DNA from: Elymus sibiricus | Taxonomy: Eukaryota > Streptophyta > Magnoliopsida > Poales > Poaceae | Length of the DNA stretch: 64,000 nt | NCBI GenBank assembly: GCA_039707655.1 | Contig: CM077671.1 | Span: forward strand, 246,387,095-246,451,094 | Direction: 5' to 3' | Shown here: positions 20,418 to 32,341 of the stretch, piece by piece | Layout: each line of letters opens with the position of its first letter | Position numbering within the stretch: the stretch's first letter is position 1 | Notes under the pieces: model-generated | What the model was told of the DNA's origin: nothing | Seen by the model: the letters and a program-made list of their open reading frames with translations, nothing else | The model's database searches: none | Program-made: the position numbers and the translations under genes

Positions 20418-21918
20418 TGATACGTCCATTTTGCATCATGATTTCCTACTGTTATTTATCATGTTTTTTTGAATAATAATGCTTTAGGAAGTGATTCTAA
20501 TGCCTTTTCTCTCATAATATGCAAGGTTTACACAAAGAGGGGTAATACCGGCAGCTGGAATTCTGGACCCGAAAAAAGCACATCAGAGATACCTATTCTG
20601 CACAACTCCAATGAAGCTGAAATTTGACGGAGATTATTTTTGGAATAAATAAAAAATACTGGAGCAAAGAACTACCGGAGGGGGCACCCTGGTGGGCACA
20701 AGACACTAGGGCGCGCCAGGCCCCACTGGGCACGCCCTGGTGGGTTGTGCCCTCCTCGGCCCACCTTCGGTGCCCATCTTCTGGTAAATAGTCACATTTG
20801 ACCTAGAACAAATAAGAGGAGGATTTTCGGAACGAAGCGCCGCTGCCTCGAGGCAGAACTTGGGCAGGAGCACTTTTGCCCTCCGGGGGAACTTCCCTCC
20901 CGGAGGGGGAAATCGAAGCCATCGTCATCACCAACACCCCTCTCATCTTCGGGAGGCCAATCTTCATCAACATCTTCAACAGCACCATCTCCTCTCAAAC
21001 CCTAGTTCTTCTCTTGTGTTCAATCTTTGTACTGGAACCTCAGATTGGTACATGTGGGTGACTAGTAGTGTTGATTACCTTGCGTAGTTGATTACTATAT
21101 GGTTTATTTGGTGGAAGATTACATGTTTAGATCCATTATGCTATTCAATACCCCTCTAATTTTTGATCTTGTTTATTATTTGTGAGTAGTTACCTTTGTT
21201 CTTGAGGTCACGGGAGAAGTCATATTGCAAGTAATCATGTGAATTTGATATGTGTTTGGCATTTTGATGATATGTATGTTGTGATTCCCTTAGTGGTGTC
21301 ATGTGAACGTCGACTACGTGACACTTCACCATTCATGGGCCTAAGGGAATGCATTGTGGAGTAGTTATTAGATGATGGGTTGCTAGAGTGACAGAAGCTT
21401 AAACCCTAGTTTATGCGCTACTTCGTAAGGGGCTGATTTGGATCCAAACGTTTAATGCTATGGTTAGATTTTATCTTAATACTTTTCTCGTAGTTGCGGA
21501 TGCTTGCGAGGGGGTTAATCACAAGTGGGAGGTTGTTCAAGTAAGATCAGCACCCAAGCACCGGTCCACCCACATATCAAATTATCAAAGTAGCGAACAC
21601 GAATCAAACCAACATGATAAAAGTGACTAGATGAAATTCCCGTGTACCCTCAAAAACACTTTGCCTATTACTAGGACTGTTCTGGCCTGTCCTTTGCCAA
21701 AAAAGGATTGGGCTAACTTGCTGCACCTTACTTACCATTACCGTTACTTGCTCGTTACCAATTATCTTGCTATCAACCTATCTGTTACCTGCAATTTTAG
21801 TGCTTGCAGAAATTACCTTGCTGAAAACCGCTTGTCATTTCCTTCTGCTCCTCGTTGGGTTCGACACTCTTACTTATCGAAAGGACTACAATTGATACCC
21901 TATACTTGTGGGTCATCA
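20418..21918 (+). repeat. Element D 5' LTR (1501 bp)
   Basis: Starts TGATACGTCCATTTTGCATC and ends GTGGGTCATCA. Contains GC-rich short palindromes (GGGCGCGCC type) near 20710-20750. It lacks an 18-bp segment present in the 3' LTR. Confidence 0.9.
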
Positions 21919-21929
21919 AGACTCTTTTC

Positions 21930-21947
21930 TGGCACCGTTGTCGGGGA
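21930..21947 (+). promoter_or_regulatory. Primer-binding site of element D, mutated tRNA-Asp type
   Basis: Reads TGGCACCGTTGTCGGGGA. It differs from the tRNA-Asp-complementary site seen in element A at two positions, both transitions at CpG sites. Confidence 0.8.
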
Positions 21948-21996
21948 GTGAAGCGCTCTTCGTAAGTGGAAATCGGTAAGGAAAAACATATACTAC

Positions 21997-22581
21997 GTGC
22001 TGAAATTTATTGCTACTTGCTACTATGGAAAACAATCTTCACCTCGACCGGAAGCACAATTAGTTGCCCCTCAACCTACTGCACCTACTAAAAATATTGG
22101 TTATGAAATTCCTTTGGGTATGGTAGAACAACTGCTTGCTAAACCTTATGCAGGAGATGGAACTGAACATCCTGATATGCACCTATTATATGTGAACGAA
22201 ATTTCTGGATTATTTAAGCTTGCAGGTTTACCCGGAGATGAAGCTAAGAAGAAGGTTTTCCCTTTATCTTTGAAGGGAAAAGCATTGACATGGTATAGGC
22301 TATGTGATGATCTTGGATCGTGGAACTGGAATCGTTTGCAATTGGAATTCCACCAAAAGTTTTATCCCATGCATGTAGTTCATCGTGATCGGAATTATAT
22401 ATATAATTTTTGGCCTCGTGAAGGAGAAATCATCGCTCTAGCTTGGGGGAGGCTTAAGTCAATGTTATATTCATGCCCCAATCATGACATCCCGAGAGAA
22501 GTTATCATTCAGAATTTTATGCTCGGCTTTCTCATAATGATCAATCCATGCTCGATACTTCTTGTGCTGGTTCTTATATGA
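21997..22581 (+). pseudogene. gag of element D, frame broken
   Basis: Athila-type capsid region. GMVEQLLAKPYAGDGTEHPDM is followed by LFKLAGLPGDEAKKKVFPLS, LKGKALTWYRLCDDLGSW, and a nucleic-acid-facing stretch ending FHQKFYPMHVV. The frame continues only until about 22515, where a one-base change shifts it. The natural continuation (MLDTSCAGSYMKKTIEFKWD) is in the frame starting at 22548. No CCHC zinc knuckle is visible. The first ATG of the frame is 49 bases after the PBS. Confidence 0.75.
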
Positions 22582-25500
22582 AGAAGACTATTGAATTCAA
22601 GTGGGATCTCTTAGAAAGAATTAAACGCAACTCTGAAGATTGGGAACTCGACGAAGGTAATGAGTCAGGTATAAAGCTTGAGTTTGATTGTGTTAAATCT
22701 TTTATGAATGCCGATACTTTTCACAAGTTTAGCACTAAATATGGACTTGACTCTAAGATAGTAGCCTCTTTCTGCGAAGCATTTGCTACTCACGTTGATC
22801 TCCCTAAGGAGAAGTGGTTTAAATATCATCCCCCTATTAAAGAAGAAATTAAAGAACCGGTCATAGCTAAAGAAGAAACCATCTTTTACAATGTTGATCC
22901 AGTTGTGCCTACAGCTTATATTGAAAAACCACATTTCCCTGTTAGGATAAAGGAACATGCTAAGGTATCAACTGTGGTTCGTAAGAGTAATATAAGAGCA
23001 CCTAAATCCCCTGAGCAAATTAAAGTAGAACCTAGTGTTGCTATGGTTAAAGATTTCCTGGTAGAAAATATTGATGGGCATGTTATCTACTTTTGTGATG
23101 AAGTTGCTAGAATTGCTGAACCTGATGAAAAAGATAAACATAGACCCATAGAAGGCACTCCTGTTGTCTCAGTCAAAATAGGAGATCATTGCTATCATGG
23201 TTTATGTGATTTGGGTGCTAGTGTGAGTTCTATCCCTTTTACTCTATACCAAGAAATTATGGATGAAATAGCACCTGCTGAAATAGAAGACATTGATGTC
23301 ACTATTAAACTTGCTAATAGAGACACTATCACACCACTTGGGATTGTTAGAGATGTTGCAGTCTTGTGTGGGAAAGTAAAATATCCTACTGATTTTCTAG
23401 TCCTTGATTCCCCACAAGACGACTTTTGTCCCATTATCTTTGGTAGACCTTTCTTGAGCACCGTCAACGCTAAGATAGATTGTGAAAAACAAACTGTCGG
23501 TGTCAGTTTTGGTGGTGTGTCTCATGAGTTTAATTTTTCCAAGTTTAGTAGACAACCTCATGATAAAGCGTTATCTAGTAAGGATGAAATAATTGGTCTT
23601 GCGTCTATTGTTGTGCCTCCTACTGATTCATTAGAACAATATTTACTTGACCATGAAAATGATATGCACGTGCGTGAAAGAAATGAAATAGATCAAATTT
23701 TCTTTGAACAACAACCTCTCCTGAAACACAATTTGCTTATTGAAACTTTTGGAGGTCCTCCTCCACCTAAAGGTGATCCTGTGTTCGAAATAAAGCAATT
23801 TCCTGACACTTTGAAGTATGCTTATCTTGATGAGAAAAAGATATATCCTGTTATTATTAGTGCTAACCTTTCAGAATATGAAGAAGAAAGATTATTAAAA
23901 GTTCTAAGGAAGCATCGGGCTGCTATTGGATATACTCTTGATGATCTTAAGGGCATTAGTCCCACTCTATGTCAGCACAAGATTAATATGGAACCTGATG
24001 CTAAACCCGTTGTTGATCACCAACGGCGATTGAATCCTAAGATGAAGGAAGTGGTAAGAACTGAAATATTAAAACTTCTGGAAGTAGGTATAATCTATCC
24101 CATTGTTGATAGTAGAAGGGTAAGTCCCGTTCATTGTGTCCCTAAGAAAGGAGGTATAACCGTTGTTACTAATGATAAAAATGAACTCATTCCACAAAGA
24201 ATTGTCACTGGCTATAGAATGGTAATTGATTTTAGAAAATTAAATAAAGCTACTAGAAAAGATCATTACCCTCTACCTTTCATTGATCAAATGCTAGAAA
24301 GATTATCTAAGCACACACACTTTTGCTTCCTAGACGGATATTCTGGTTTCTCTCAAATACCTGTGTCACAATCCGATCAAGATAAAACCACCTTTACTTG
24401 CCCTTTTGGAACCTATGCTTATAGACGTATGCCTTTTGGTTTATGCAATGCACCTGCTACCTTTCAAAGATGTATGACTACTATATTCTCTGATTTTTGT
24501 GAAAAGATTGTGGAGGTTTTCATGGATGATTTTTCCGTTTACGGAACTTCTTTTGATGATTGCTTAAGCAACCTTGATCGAGTTTTGCACAGATGTGAAC
24601 AAACTAATCTTGTCTTGAATTGGGAGAAGTGCCACTTTATGGTTAATGAAGGCATTGTCTTGGGGCATAAAATATATGAATGAGGTATTGAGGTGGATAA
24701 AGCTAAAGTTGATGCAATTGAGAAAATGCCATGTCCTAAAGATATTAAAGGTATTCGAAGTTTCCTTGGTCATGCTGGTTTTTATAAGAGGTTCATTAAA
24801 GACTTCTCTAAAATTTCTAGGCCTCTTACTAATCTTTTGCAAAAGGATATTCCTTTTGTTTTTGATGATGATTTTGTGGAAGCCTTTGAAACACTCAAGA
24901 AAGCCTTAATCTCTGCACCTATCGTTCAACCACCTGATTGGAACTTGCCCTTTGAAATCATGTGTGATGCTAGTGATTATGTTGTTGGTGCTGTTCTAGG
25001 ACAAAGAGTTGATAAAAATTGAATGTTATCCATTATGCTAGTAAAACTCTAGACAACGCTCAACGAAATTATTCTACTACTGAAAAAGAATTTTTAGCAG
25101 TTGTGTTTGCTTGTGATAAATTTAGATCCTACATTGTTGACTCCAAAGTTATTGTCCACACCGATCATGCTGCTATAAAATATCTTATGAAAAAGAAAGA
25201 TGCTAAACCTAGATTCATTAGGTGGGTTCTCTTGCTTCAAGAATTTGACTTACACATCGTTGATAGGAAGGGAGCTGAGAACCCCGTAGCTGATAACTTG
25301 TCTAGGTTAGAAAATATTCTTGATGACCCACTACCTATTGATGATAGTTTCCCTAACGAACAGTTAGCTACAATAAATGTTTCTCAAAATACTCTTTGGT
25401 ATGCTGATTATGCTAATTACATTGTCGCTAAATATATACCACCAAGCTTCACATACCAACAAAAGAAAAAATTCTTTTATGACTTGAGACATTACTTTTG

Positions 25501-26674
25501 GGATGACCCACATCTTTATAAAGAAGGAGTAGATGGTATTATTAGACGTTGTGTACCTGAGCATGAACAGGAACAAATCCTACGGAAATGTCATTCCGAA
25601 GCTTATGGAGGACATCATGCGGGAGATAGAACTACTCATAAGGTATTGCAATCTGGTTTTTATTGGCCTACTCTCTTCAAGGATGCCCGTAAGTTTGTCT
25701 TGTCTTGTGATGAATGTCAAAGAATTGGTAATATCGGTAAGCGTCAGGAAATGCCTATGAATTATTCACTTGTTGTCGAACCATTTGACGTTTGGGTTTT
25801 TGATTATATGGGGCCTTTTCCTTCCTCTAATGGGTACACTCATATTTTGGTTGCTGTTGATTATGTCACTAAGTGGGTAGAAGCCATTCCAACTAGTAGT
25901 GTTGATCACCACACCTCCATTAAAATGCTTAAAGAGGTTATCTTCCCGAGGTTTGGAGTCCCTAGATATTTAATGACTGATGGTGGTTCACACTTTATTC
26001 ATGGTGCTTTCCGTAAGATGCTTGCTAAATATGATGTTAACCATAGAATTGCATCACCCTATCATCCTCAATCTAATGGTCAAGTTGAACTTAGCAATAG
26101 AGAAATAAAATTAATATTACAAAAAACTGTCAATAGGTCTCGTATGAATTGATCTAAGAAATTAGATGATGCACTTTGGGCCTATAGAACAGCTTATAAA
26201 TATCCTATGGGTATGTCTCCATACAAAATGGTGTATGGAAAAGCTTGTCATTTGCCTCTAGAATTAGAACATAAGGCATTTTGGGCAATTAAAGAACTCA
26301 ACTATGATTTCAAACTTGTCGGTGAGAAGAGGCTATTTGATATTAGCTCACTAGATGAATGGAGAACCCAAGCCTATGAAAATGCCAAACTATTTAAAGA
26401 AAAAGTAAAAAGATGGCATGACAAAAGAATCCAAAAGCAGGAATTCAAAATAGGAGACTATGTTCTTTTGTTCAACTCTCGTTTAAGATTTTTTGCAGGT
26501 AAGCTTCTCTCCAAATGGGAAGGACCTTATATTATCGAAGAGGTTTATCGTTCTGGAGCTATCAAGATTAATAACGCCGAAGGTACTAACCCGAAGGTGG
26601 TCAATGGACAAAGAATTAAGCATTACATCTTAGGTACGCCTATTAACGTTGAAAGACACCGGAGGAACACATAA
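22548..26674 (+). pseudogene. pol of element D: protease, RT, RNase H, integrase with four frames
   Basis: Domains in order: late gag; protease with CDLGASVSSIPF (about 23205) and IIFGRPFL; RT from about 23950 with MVIDFRKLNKAT, FGLCNAPATFQRCM and the catalytic FMDDF at 24520; RNase H from about 24950 with CDASDYVVGAVLGQ, then [10 protein letters not shown]; integrase with an H-H-C-C finger ([12 protein letters not shown] to CDECQ) and D-D-E residues in [18 protein letters not shown] and NGQVELSNR; and a C-terminal end of [20 protein letters not shown]. Breaks: TGA at 24681-24683, a one-base frame change near 25015, TGA at 26150-26152. Both nonsense codons are consistent with C-to-T or G-to-A changes. 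All catalytic motifs are still readable, so the decay is moderate. Confidence 0.85.
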
Positions 26675-27026
26675 AAGAAACCTTCCGGAACACTCCAGAA
26701 TTCTGAAAAAAATAGGAGGTACGTGATACGGTAAGTAAACGGACTCCAAAAAATCCGCAAAAATATTTTTTGTCAGTTTTGGAATATTAGAAAATTTTGG
26801 AAATAAAGAAATAAACCGGAAGGTGATCAAGGTGAGCGCGATACACTTGGGCGCGCCCTGGTGGGTTGTGCCCACCTCGGACACCTTCCCGACTACGTTT
26901 TCCTTCCAGATGCTTGTTTCCCAAGAATAAAAATTCTCTATATATACCCCTGACTGTTTTGACGACCGCACCGCAGAAAAATCCTCTGTTCTTGTTTCGT
27001 GTTGTTTTCCTGGCATATCTGAAAAT

Positions 27027-27440
27027 ATGTCGTCTCAAGATTCGGAGGGGGAGAGCTATGTTGATCACTATGTTGCAGACCCAAAGATCTTTAGGGAAAT
27101 TTACCCCTATCTATGGACCTCGGATGAGGAGGAAGACGCTACCATGAAGGAAACAATGGATGATAGCTCTGAGGAAGAGGATGATCCATTACCTCGACCC
27201 GGAGACATGCATGTGGAATTCAAGAAGTCAAGCCTCCCTAGAAGATACAAACTTGAGGTCCAATTTATCCCATCTCGTTTTCTGCGGGAGAGCAAGGCAG
27301 CATTATGCAAAAAGATACTAAAGCTCGAGTTGGAGAACGATGATCTAAGGGAGGAAAATTTTATGCTTAAATATAAGTTGAAGAATAAGGCTACATCATC
27401 ACCACCACCTGCTTCATCACCACCACCAAAGGAGACTTGA
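27027..27440 (+). CDS. Third ORF of element D: acidic coiled-coil protein (137 aa)
   Basis: Intact ORF starting MSSQDSEGESYVDHY, about 350 bases after pol. Residues about 35-60 are very acidic (SDEEEDAT, SSEEEDD). Residues about 85-120 form a predicted coiled coil (LCKKILKLELENDDLREEN). The tail is SSPPPASSPPPKET. It occupies the position where some Athila elements carry an envelope-like ORF, but it has no signal peptide or membrane segment, so it is not envelope-like. It remains open although pol has four lesions; with only 137 codons that could be chance. Role unknown. Confidence 0.55.
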   Translation: MSSQDSEGESYVDHYVADPKIFREIYPYLWTSDEEEDATMKETMDDSSEEEDDPLPRPGDMHVEFKKSSLPRRYKLEVQFIPSRFLRESKAALCKKILKLELENDDLREENFMLKYKLKNKATSSPPPASSPPPKET

Positions 27441-29028
27441 GCACACGGGTATGGGCATTCCCCTTGGCTTGAGCCAAGCTTGGGGGAGGTGCCCCGGTAT
27501 CGTATCACCATCACTTTTATTCACATTTACCTATTTTAGTTCAATCTTTAGTTTCCCTTTGCTTTAGTTGAATAAAAGTTTAGCATGATCTATTTTCGTG
27601 TGTTAGTTTCGTGGCCTATCTATCTATGTAATCGAGTGAGAGTTATATAATAGAGTTTAGTTTGAGTTTTTGCCTCTCTCCACTTTCTTGTTGCAATCAA
27701 AATAAAGGAAAGAGAAATAAATGAAAAGAATCATATGCTAATCTTATGGTGAGTAATGACATCACATAAGGAAAAGTATAAGTAGTAAAATTTATTGGAG
27801 ATTGACAAACATAGCATTGGTCAATGATGCAATTCATGAAAGAATTAATAAGGGAAGAGAAGATTCACATGCAAATACACTATCTTGGACATATTTTATG
27901 ATTGTGAGCCCCCATCAAATATTATATGTCAAAATTGTTGACGGTGGACAAGGAAGACAACGTAATGATTTATGTTTGTTCATATTCACATAGAAGTTAT
28001 ATTGTCATAGATCCTTCAACATGTGGTGCTTGCTCAATATCTTTGCTAGCCAAGAATTCCGCACTAAGTAGAGACACTACTTGTGCATCCAAAAACCCAT
28101 AGCCAAATTCATTCTTTGAGAGTCCACCATACCTACCTATGGATCGAGTAAGATCCCTCAAGTAAGTTGTCATCGGTGCTATAAGGCAATAAAAATTGCT
28201 TCTAAAATTGTTTTGATCAATTAGTGTAAGAGAAAATTGAGTGCTATACGAACTTATGATGGCAAAGTAATAAAAGTGACGGACTGCATAATAAAGGTTT
28301 CTATCATATGGGGCAATATAGCGTGACGTTCTTTTACATTAAGGGATTGGGCATACAAAACAAAAAAAGGCGCATGACAACCTCTGCTTCCCTCTGCGAA
28401 GGGACTATCTTTTACTTTTATGTATTTACTTTTATGCAAGAGTCAAAGTATTCTTCCCTATTCCTTTTTACTTTTTCCTTTTGCAAGCATCATGTGGTGA
28501 GGAAAGATCTAGGCACATATATCCAGTTGGATATGAGTAGGCATGAGTTATTATTGTTAACATCACCCTTGAGGTGAATACGTTGGGAGGCGAAACTACA
28601 AGCCCCTATCTTCCTATGTGTCCGGTTGAAACTTTTTGTTCATGGGTATACCGTGAGTGTTAGCAATCATAGAAGACTAAATGATGGTTGAGTAAGTGGA
28701 CTTGCCAAAAGGCTCTGACATGAGACCCTTCCTGAAAATATGATGAATTGTAGTTGCAAAGTTGACTGAGAACATAGTTTGTTGGTTTTCAATAAGGTTT
28801 ATGCTTCATACTTCTATGTTGTGATGAATTGTTACTTGTTCATGAGAAGTTATATGATAAAAGTGTATGAATAAGTTTTATGATAGAGTTTGTTGCTGTT
28901 ATGATAATAAGCATGATGCTACTATGTCCGTATTTTGTTTCATCGACACCTCTCTCTCAAACCATGTGGACATGCTTTTCATTATCGGCTTTCGCTTGAG
29001 GACAAGCGAGGTCTAAGCTTGGGGGAGT
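27441..29028 (+). other. Element D 3' non-coding region and polypurine tract
   Basis: About 1.6 kb with no supported ORF. It ends with the PPT AAGCTTGGGGGAG (29016-29027) next to the 3' LTR. The motif GCTTGGGGGAGGTG also occurs at 27477, right after ORF3, as a second PPT-like site. Confidence 0.65.
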
Positions 29029-30547
29029 TGATACGTCCATTTTGCATCATGATTTCCTACTGTTATTTATTATGTTTTGTTGAATAATAATGCTTTAGGG
29101 AGTGATTCTAATGCCTTTTCTCTCATAATATGCAAGGTTTACACAAAGAGGGGGAATACCGGCAGCTGGAATTCTGGACCTGAAAAAAGCACATCAGAGA
29201 TACCTATTATGCACAACTCCAATGAAGCTGAAATTTTACGGAGATTATTTTTGGAATAAATAAAAAATACTGGAGCAAAGAACTACCGAAGGGGGCCACC
29301 CTGGTGGGCACAAGACACCAGGGCGCGCCAGGCCCCCCTGGGCGCGCCCTGGTGGGTTGTGCCCTCCTCGGCCCACCTCCGGTGCCCATCTTCTGGTATA
29401 TAGCCACATTTGACCTAGAAAAAATAAGAGGAGGACTTTCGGGACGAAGCGCCGCCGCCTCGAGGCGGAACTTGGGCAGGAGCACTTTTGCCCTCCGGTG
29501 GAGCGATTCCGCCGGGGGAACTTCCCTCCGGGAGGGGGAAATCGAAGCCATCGTCATCACCAACACTCCTCTCATCTTCGGGAGGCCAATCTTCATCAAC
29601 ATCTTCAACAGCACCATCTCCTCTCAAACCCTAGTTCATCTCTTGTGTTCAATCTTTGTACCGGAACCTCAGATTGGTACCTGTGGGTGACTAGTAGTGT
29701 TGATTACCTTGCGTAGTTGATTACTATATGGTTTATTTGGTGGAAGATTATATGTTCAGATCCATTATGCTATTCAATACCCCTCTGGTCTTGATCATGT
29801 TTATTATTTGTGAGTAGTTACCTTTGTTCTTGAGGTCACGGGAGAAGTCATGTTGCAAGTAATCATGTGAATTTGATATGTGTTCGATATTTTGATGATA
29901 TGTATGTTGCGATTCCCTTAGTGGTGTCATGTGAACGTCGACTACATGACACTTCACCATTCATGGGCCTAAGGGAATGCATTGTGGAGTACTTATTAGA
30001 TGATGGGTTGCTAGAGTGACAGAAGCTTAAACCCTAGTTTATGCGCTACTTCGTAAGGGGCTGATTTGGATCCAAACGTTTAATGCTATGGTTAGATTTT
30101 ATCTTAATACTTTTCTCGTAGTTGCGGATGCTTGCGAGGGGGTTAATCATAAGTGGGAGGTTGTTCAAGTAAGAGCAGCGCCCAAGCACCGGTCCACCCA
30201 CATATCAAATTATCAAAGTAGCGAACACGAATCAAACCAACATGATAAAAGTGAGTAGATGAAATTCCCGTGTACCCTCAAGAACACTTTGCCTATTACT
30301 AGAGACTGTTCTGGCCTGTCCTTTGCCACAAAAGGATTGGTCTACCTTGCTGCACCTTACTTACCGTTATCGTTACTTGCTCGTTACCAATTATCTTGCT
30401 ATCAAACTATCTATTACCTGCAGTTTCAGTGCTTGCAGAAATTACCTTGCTGAAAACCGCTTGTCATTTCCTTCTGCTCCTCGTTGGGTTCGACACTCTT
30501 ACTTATCGAAAGGACTATGATTGATCCCCTATACTTGTCGTTCATCA
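29029..30547 (+). repeat. Element D 3' LTR (1519 bp)
   Basis: Starts TGATACGTCCATTTTGCATC and ends CGTTCATCA. It carries an 18-bp segment near 29500-29518 (GGAGCGATTCCGCCGG) missing from the 5' LTR. Confidence 0.9.
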
Positions 30548-30552
30548 TCATG

Positions 30553-30791
30553 ACATGGCACATATAGGCCATGGTAATATATGTTTTCCAATTTGAGACA
30601 AGGCGCACACATTAACAGGCAACGTAGGCATTTTGGAAAAAATAGCTGCCATGGTATTATCGCAAACGGTTGTATCACGTGAATCGTGTGAGTTCCAATA
30701 AACATTTATGTGTTGCCATGCATCTCACTTTTTTACTGGAAAGGAGGTGTCATGCATGCAGCTATTTGATTAGACGATACGTGTGCGATAA
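30553..30791. other. Remainder of the tandem-repeat unit, then unassigned sequence
   Basis: The first ~50 bases (CATGGCACATATAGGCCATGGTAA) continue the repeat unit cut by element D. Similarity is lost after about 30600. No gene supported. Confidence 0.5.
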
Positions 30792-30965
30792 GTCCGTCGT
30801 GCAGGCTCGATGGGACGCATGCGAGCTGTCCGCCGCGCAGGCTCTATGGGACGTATGAGAGTTGTCCACCGCGCAGGCTCGACGGGATGCGTGCGAGCAA
30901 TCCGCCATGCAGGATCAGCGAGACGCGTGCGAGCAGTCCGCTGCGCAGGCTCCAATGAAGCGAGC
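30792..30965. repeat. 36-bp minisatellite, 4.8 copies
   Basis: GTCCGCCGCGCAGGCT-type units start at 30792, 30828, 30864, 30900 and 30936, exactly 36 bp apart. On the + strand each unit reads as 12 residues such as SAAQARRDACEQ. The second unit has TGA where its neighbours have CGA. The array is flanked by open sequence on both strands, so the coding strand, if any, is uncertain. Confidence 0.85.
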
Positions 30966-31342
30966 CTTTGACCTCCACCCTCCGTCCGCCTTGCTCCCAA
31001 TTTCTCAATTAATGGCGGCTGACCCGTTGTTTATCACGCGGTTAATTCACCTGGACGGAGGGAGTAGTTTGCTTGTGATCTCATTGTCCCACTCAACATA
31101 AGCATTGTTTTGTTTGTGGCTTGCTGAGAACGTGACTTTTAGCCTGTTTTTGACTCATATACATGTACCTAGGAACGAAATAATATGACGACAAATTGGC
31201 TATGGCAACGGAACATAATTGCCTTACATATTCAGGATAATTTAAAATGCCACATTCGATAACTCCCCAAATACACGGGGACAAAAGAAGACGGAAGACG
31301 CAGAAGAAGGAAGACGAAGACAACGATCTGGGCCGCTGCTCT
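30966..31342. other. Spacer between minisatellite and coiled-coil ORF
   Basis: No gene. CACCCTCCGTCC (about 30979) and GGACGGAGGGAGTAG (about 31054) face each other 75 bp apart and could be a decayed Stowaway MITE, but the left end is weak. Confidence 0.4.
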
Positions 31343-32011
31343 CTAATTCATGATGGATTGCTGGGTGCGGAGTTCCTTCATCTCCTCCTTTACCGCCTCC
31401 ACGACCTCCATCTCCTCTCGCCTCTCCGCTGCCATCTTCCGCATTGTGGTCATGGCGCAGGATTTCTGTTGGAGAGCGTCGATGCTCTCCTTCACATACA
31501 CAAGACTTTGCTTGACAGCAGCCACGGATTCCTTCACCAGCCGCTCGCGCTGGATGCGGAGCTTCACCAAGTCATCTATAAGTTGCTCGGCGAGGTCTTT
31601 CAACTTCCCCGTCAAGGCACTGCTCTGATCATGCAGCTTCTTCCAGCCGGCGGTCAGCTCCTTCTGTTTGTCGCGCTCATTGCGGAGCTTCACCTTGTCA
31701 CCCGTAAGTTTCACGATGAAGCGGGTCTCCTTGTTAAGCAAGGCATTGCTATTCTCCAGCAGCTTCACCAAGTCGGCAATCGCCTTCTCCTTCTTATCGA
31801 TCTCAGTGCGCATGTCGTCGTTGGCTGAGGAATCCAGCAGTGCCAGTTCATCCAGTTCACCTCCGAGGCGAATGCTCTTGTGAGAGCCCTCACCTCTCCG
31901 CAAGAGATCATTCGAGGCCTCCGTGGCACCGCTGGACATCTCTGATGCGGCTAACGTGGTGAGGCGGGAGCTCTCTGTTGCTTCTGTGGCGCGGTGGTGA
32001 GACCTCTCCAT
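31343..32011 (-). CDS. 222-residue coiled-coil protein, unassigned
   Basis: Open frame from MERSHHRATEATESS to ELRTQQSIMN. Residues about 1-45 are Ser/Thr/Glu-rich. Residues about 60-215 are almost entirely heptad-like coiled coil (MRTEIDKKEKAIADLVKLLE, then KLRNERDKQKELTAG and AAVKQSLVYVKESIDAL). No catalytic domain or transposon motif is visible. Upstream on the same strand is a TATA box (32158-32166) and an ATG in good context at 32075 whose frame stops after 10 codons, one base out of phase with this ORF. It may therefore be a gene with an upstream ORF, or one with a frame-shifted start. It could be a low-copy host gene or a captured fragment; function unknown. Confidence 0.45.
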   Translation of the reverse strand: MERSHHRATEATESSRLTTLAASEMSSGATEASNDLLRRGEGSHKSIRLGGELDELALLDSSANDDMRTEIDKKEKAIADLVKLLENSNALLNKETRFIVKLTGDKVKLRNERDKQKELTAGWKKLHDQSSALTGKLKDLAEQLIDDLVKLRIQRERLVKESVAAVKQSLVYVKESIDALQQKSCAMTTMRKMAAERREEMEVVEAVKEEMKELRTQQSIMN

Positions 32012-32042
32012 TGCTTCCGCGGCCTTGGTCCTAGCTCCCTGG

Positions 32043-32075
32043 TTATATCAACCCAGAACTCCTCCTACCGGCCAT
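32043..32075 (-). CDS. Short upstream ORF (10 codons) before the coiled-coil ORF
   Basis: ATGGCCGG in strong initiation context (GCATCCGCC just before), encoding MAGRRSSGLI then TAA. The next ATG, 64 bases downstream, opens the 222-residue ORF in another frame. It is either a regulatory uORF or the original start separated by a frameshift. Confidence 0.35.
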   Translation of the reverse strand: MAGRRSSGLI

Positions 32076-32157
32076 GGCGGATGCAAGGAACGACTAACAA
32101 GAAAGACCTATTTTTTGGTGATGAAGAGAGGAATGTGCAGTAATTTTCGAGTAGGTT

Positions 32158-32166
32158 GTTTTTATA
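32158..32166 (-). promoter_or_regulatory. TATA box upstream of the coiled-coil ORF
   Basis: CTATAAAA on the - strand, about 85 bases upstream of the ATG at 32075. Element E lies about 175 bp further upstream. Confidence 0.45.
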
Positions 32167-32341
32167 GCCTACTAGTAAACAGCCGCTAAGTGGGAACACG
32201 TTTAGGTTTGGTAGGTGTGAACAGATTTGCACTAAAATAGCATGGTAATTTGGAATGTGACAGGAAACAAGCTGAGAATTTATTGATGGTTTTGGTTTCA
32301 AAGCCCTAAACGGTTTAGGGTTGAGAAACCGTGTGGGATGG

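Larger units (their letters stand above)
20418..30547 (+). mobile_element. Element D: complete Athila-like Ty3/gypsy retrotransposon
   Basis: Structurally complete: 5' LTR 20418-21918, PBS 21930-21947, gag, protease-RT-RNaseH-integrase, a small third ORF, PPT and 3' LTR 29029-30547, all flanked by a perfect 5-bp TSD. The two LTRs show roughly 20 differences in their first ~470 bp by eye, plus an 18-bp indel near 29500, so the insertion is not recent. The coding region has two nonsense codons and two frame breaks, so this copy cannot make an intact polyprotein. Family tentatively Sabrina/WHAM-like. Confidence 0.9.

Noticed and set aside
20792..21087. Short frames in the LTRs of element D (also 29207-29716)
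   Set aside because: LTR sequence without a start context or domain.
26866..27147. Frames overlapping the start of element D ORF3
   Set aside because: Short, without domains, and partly over GC-rich LTR-like sequence.
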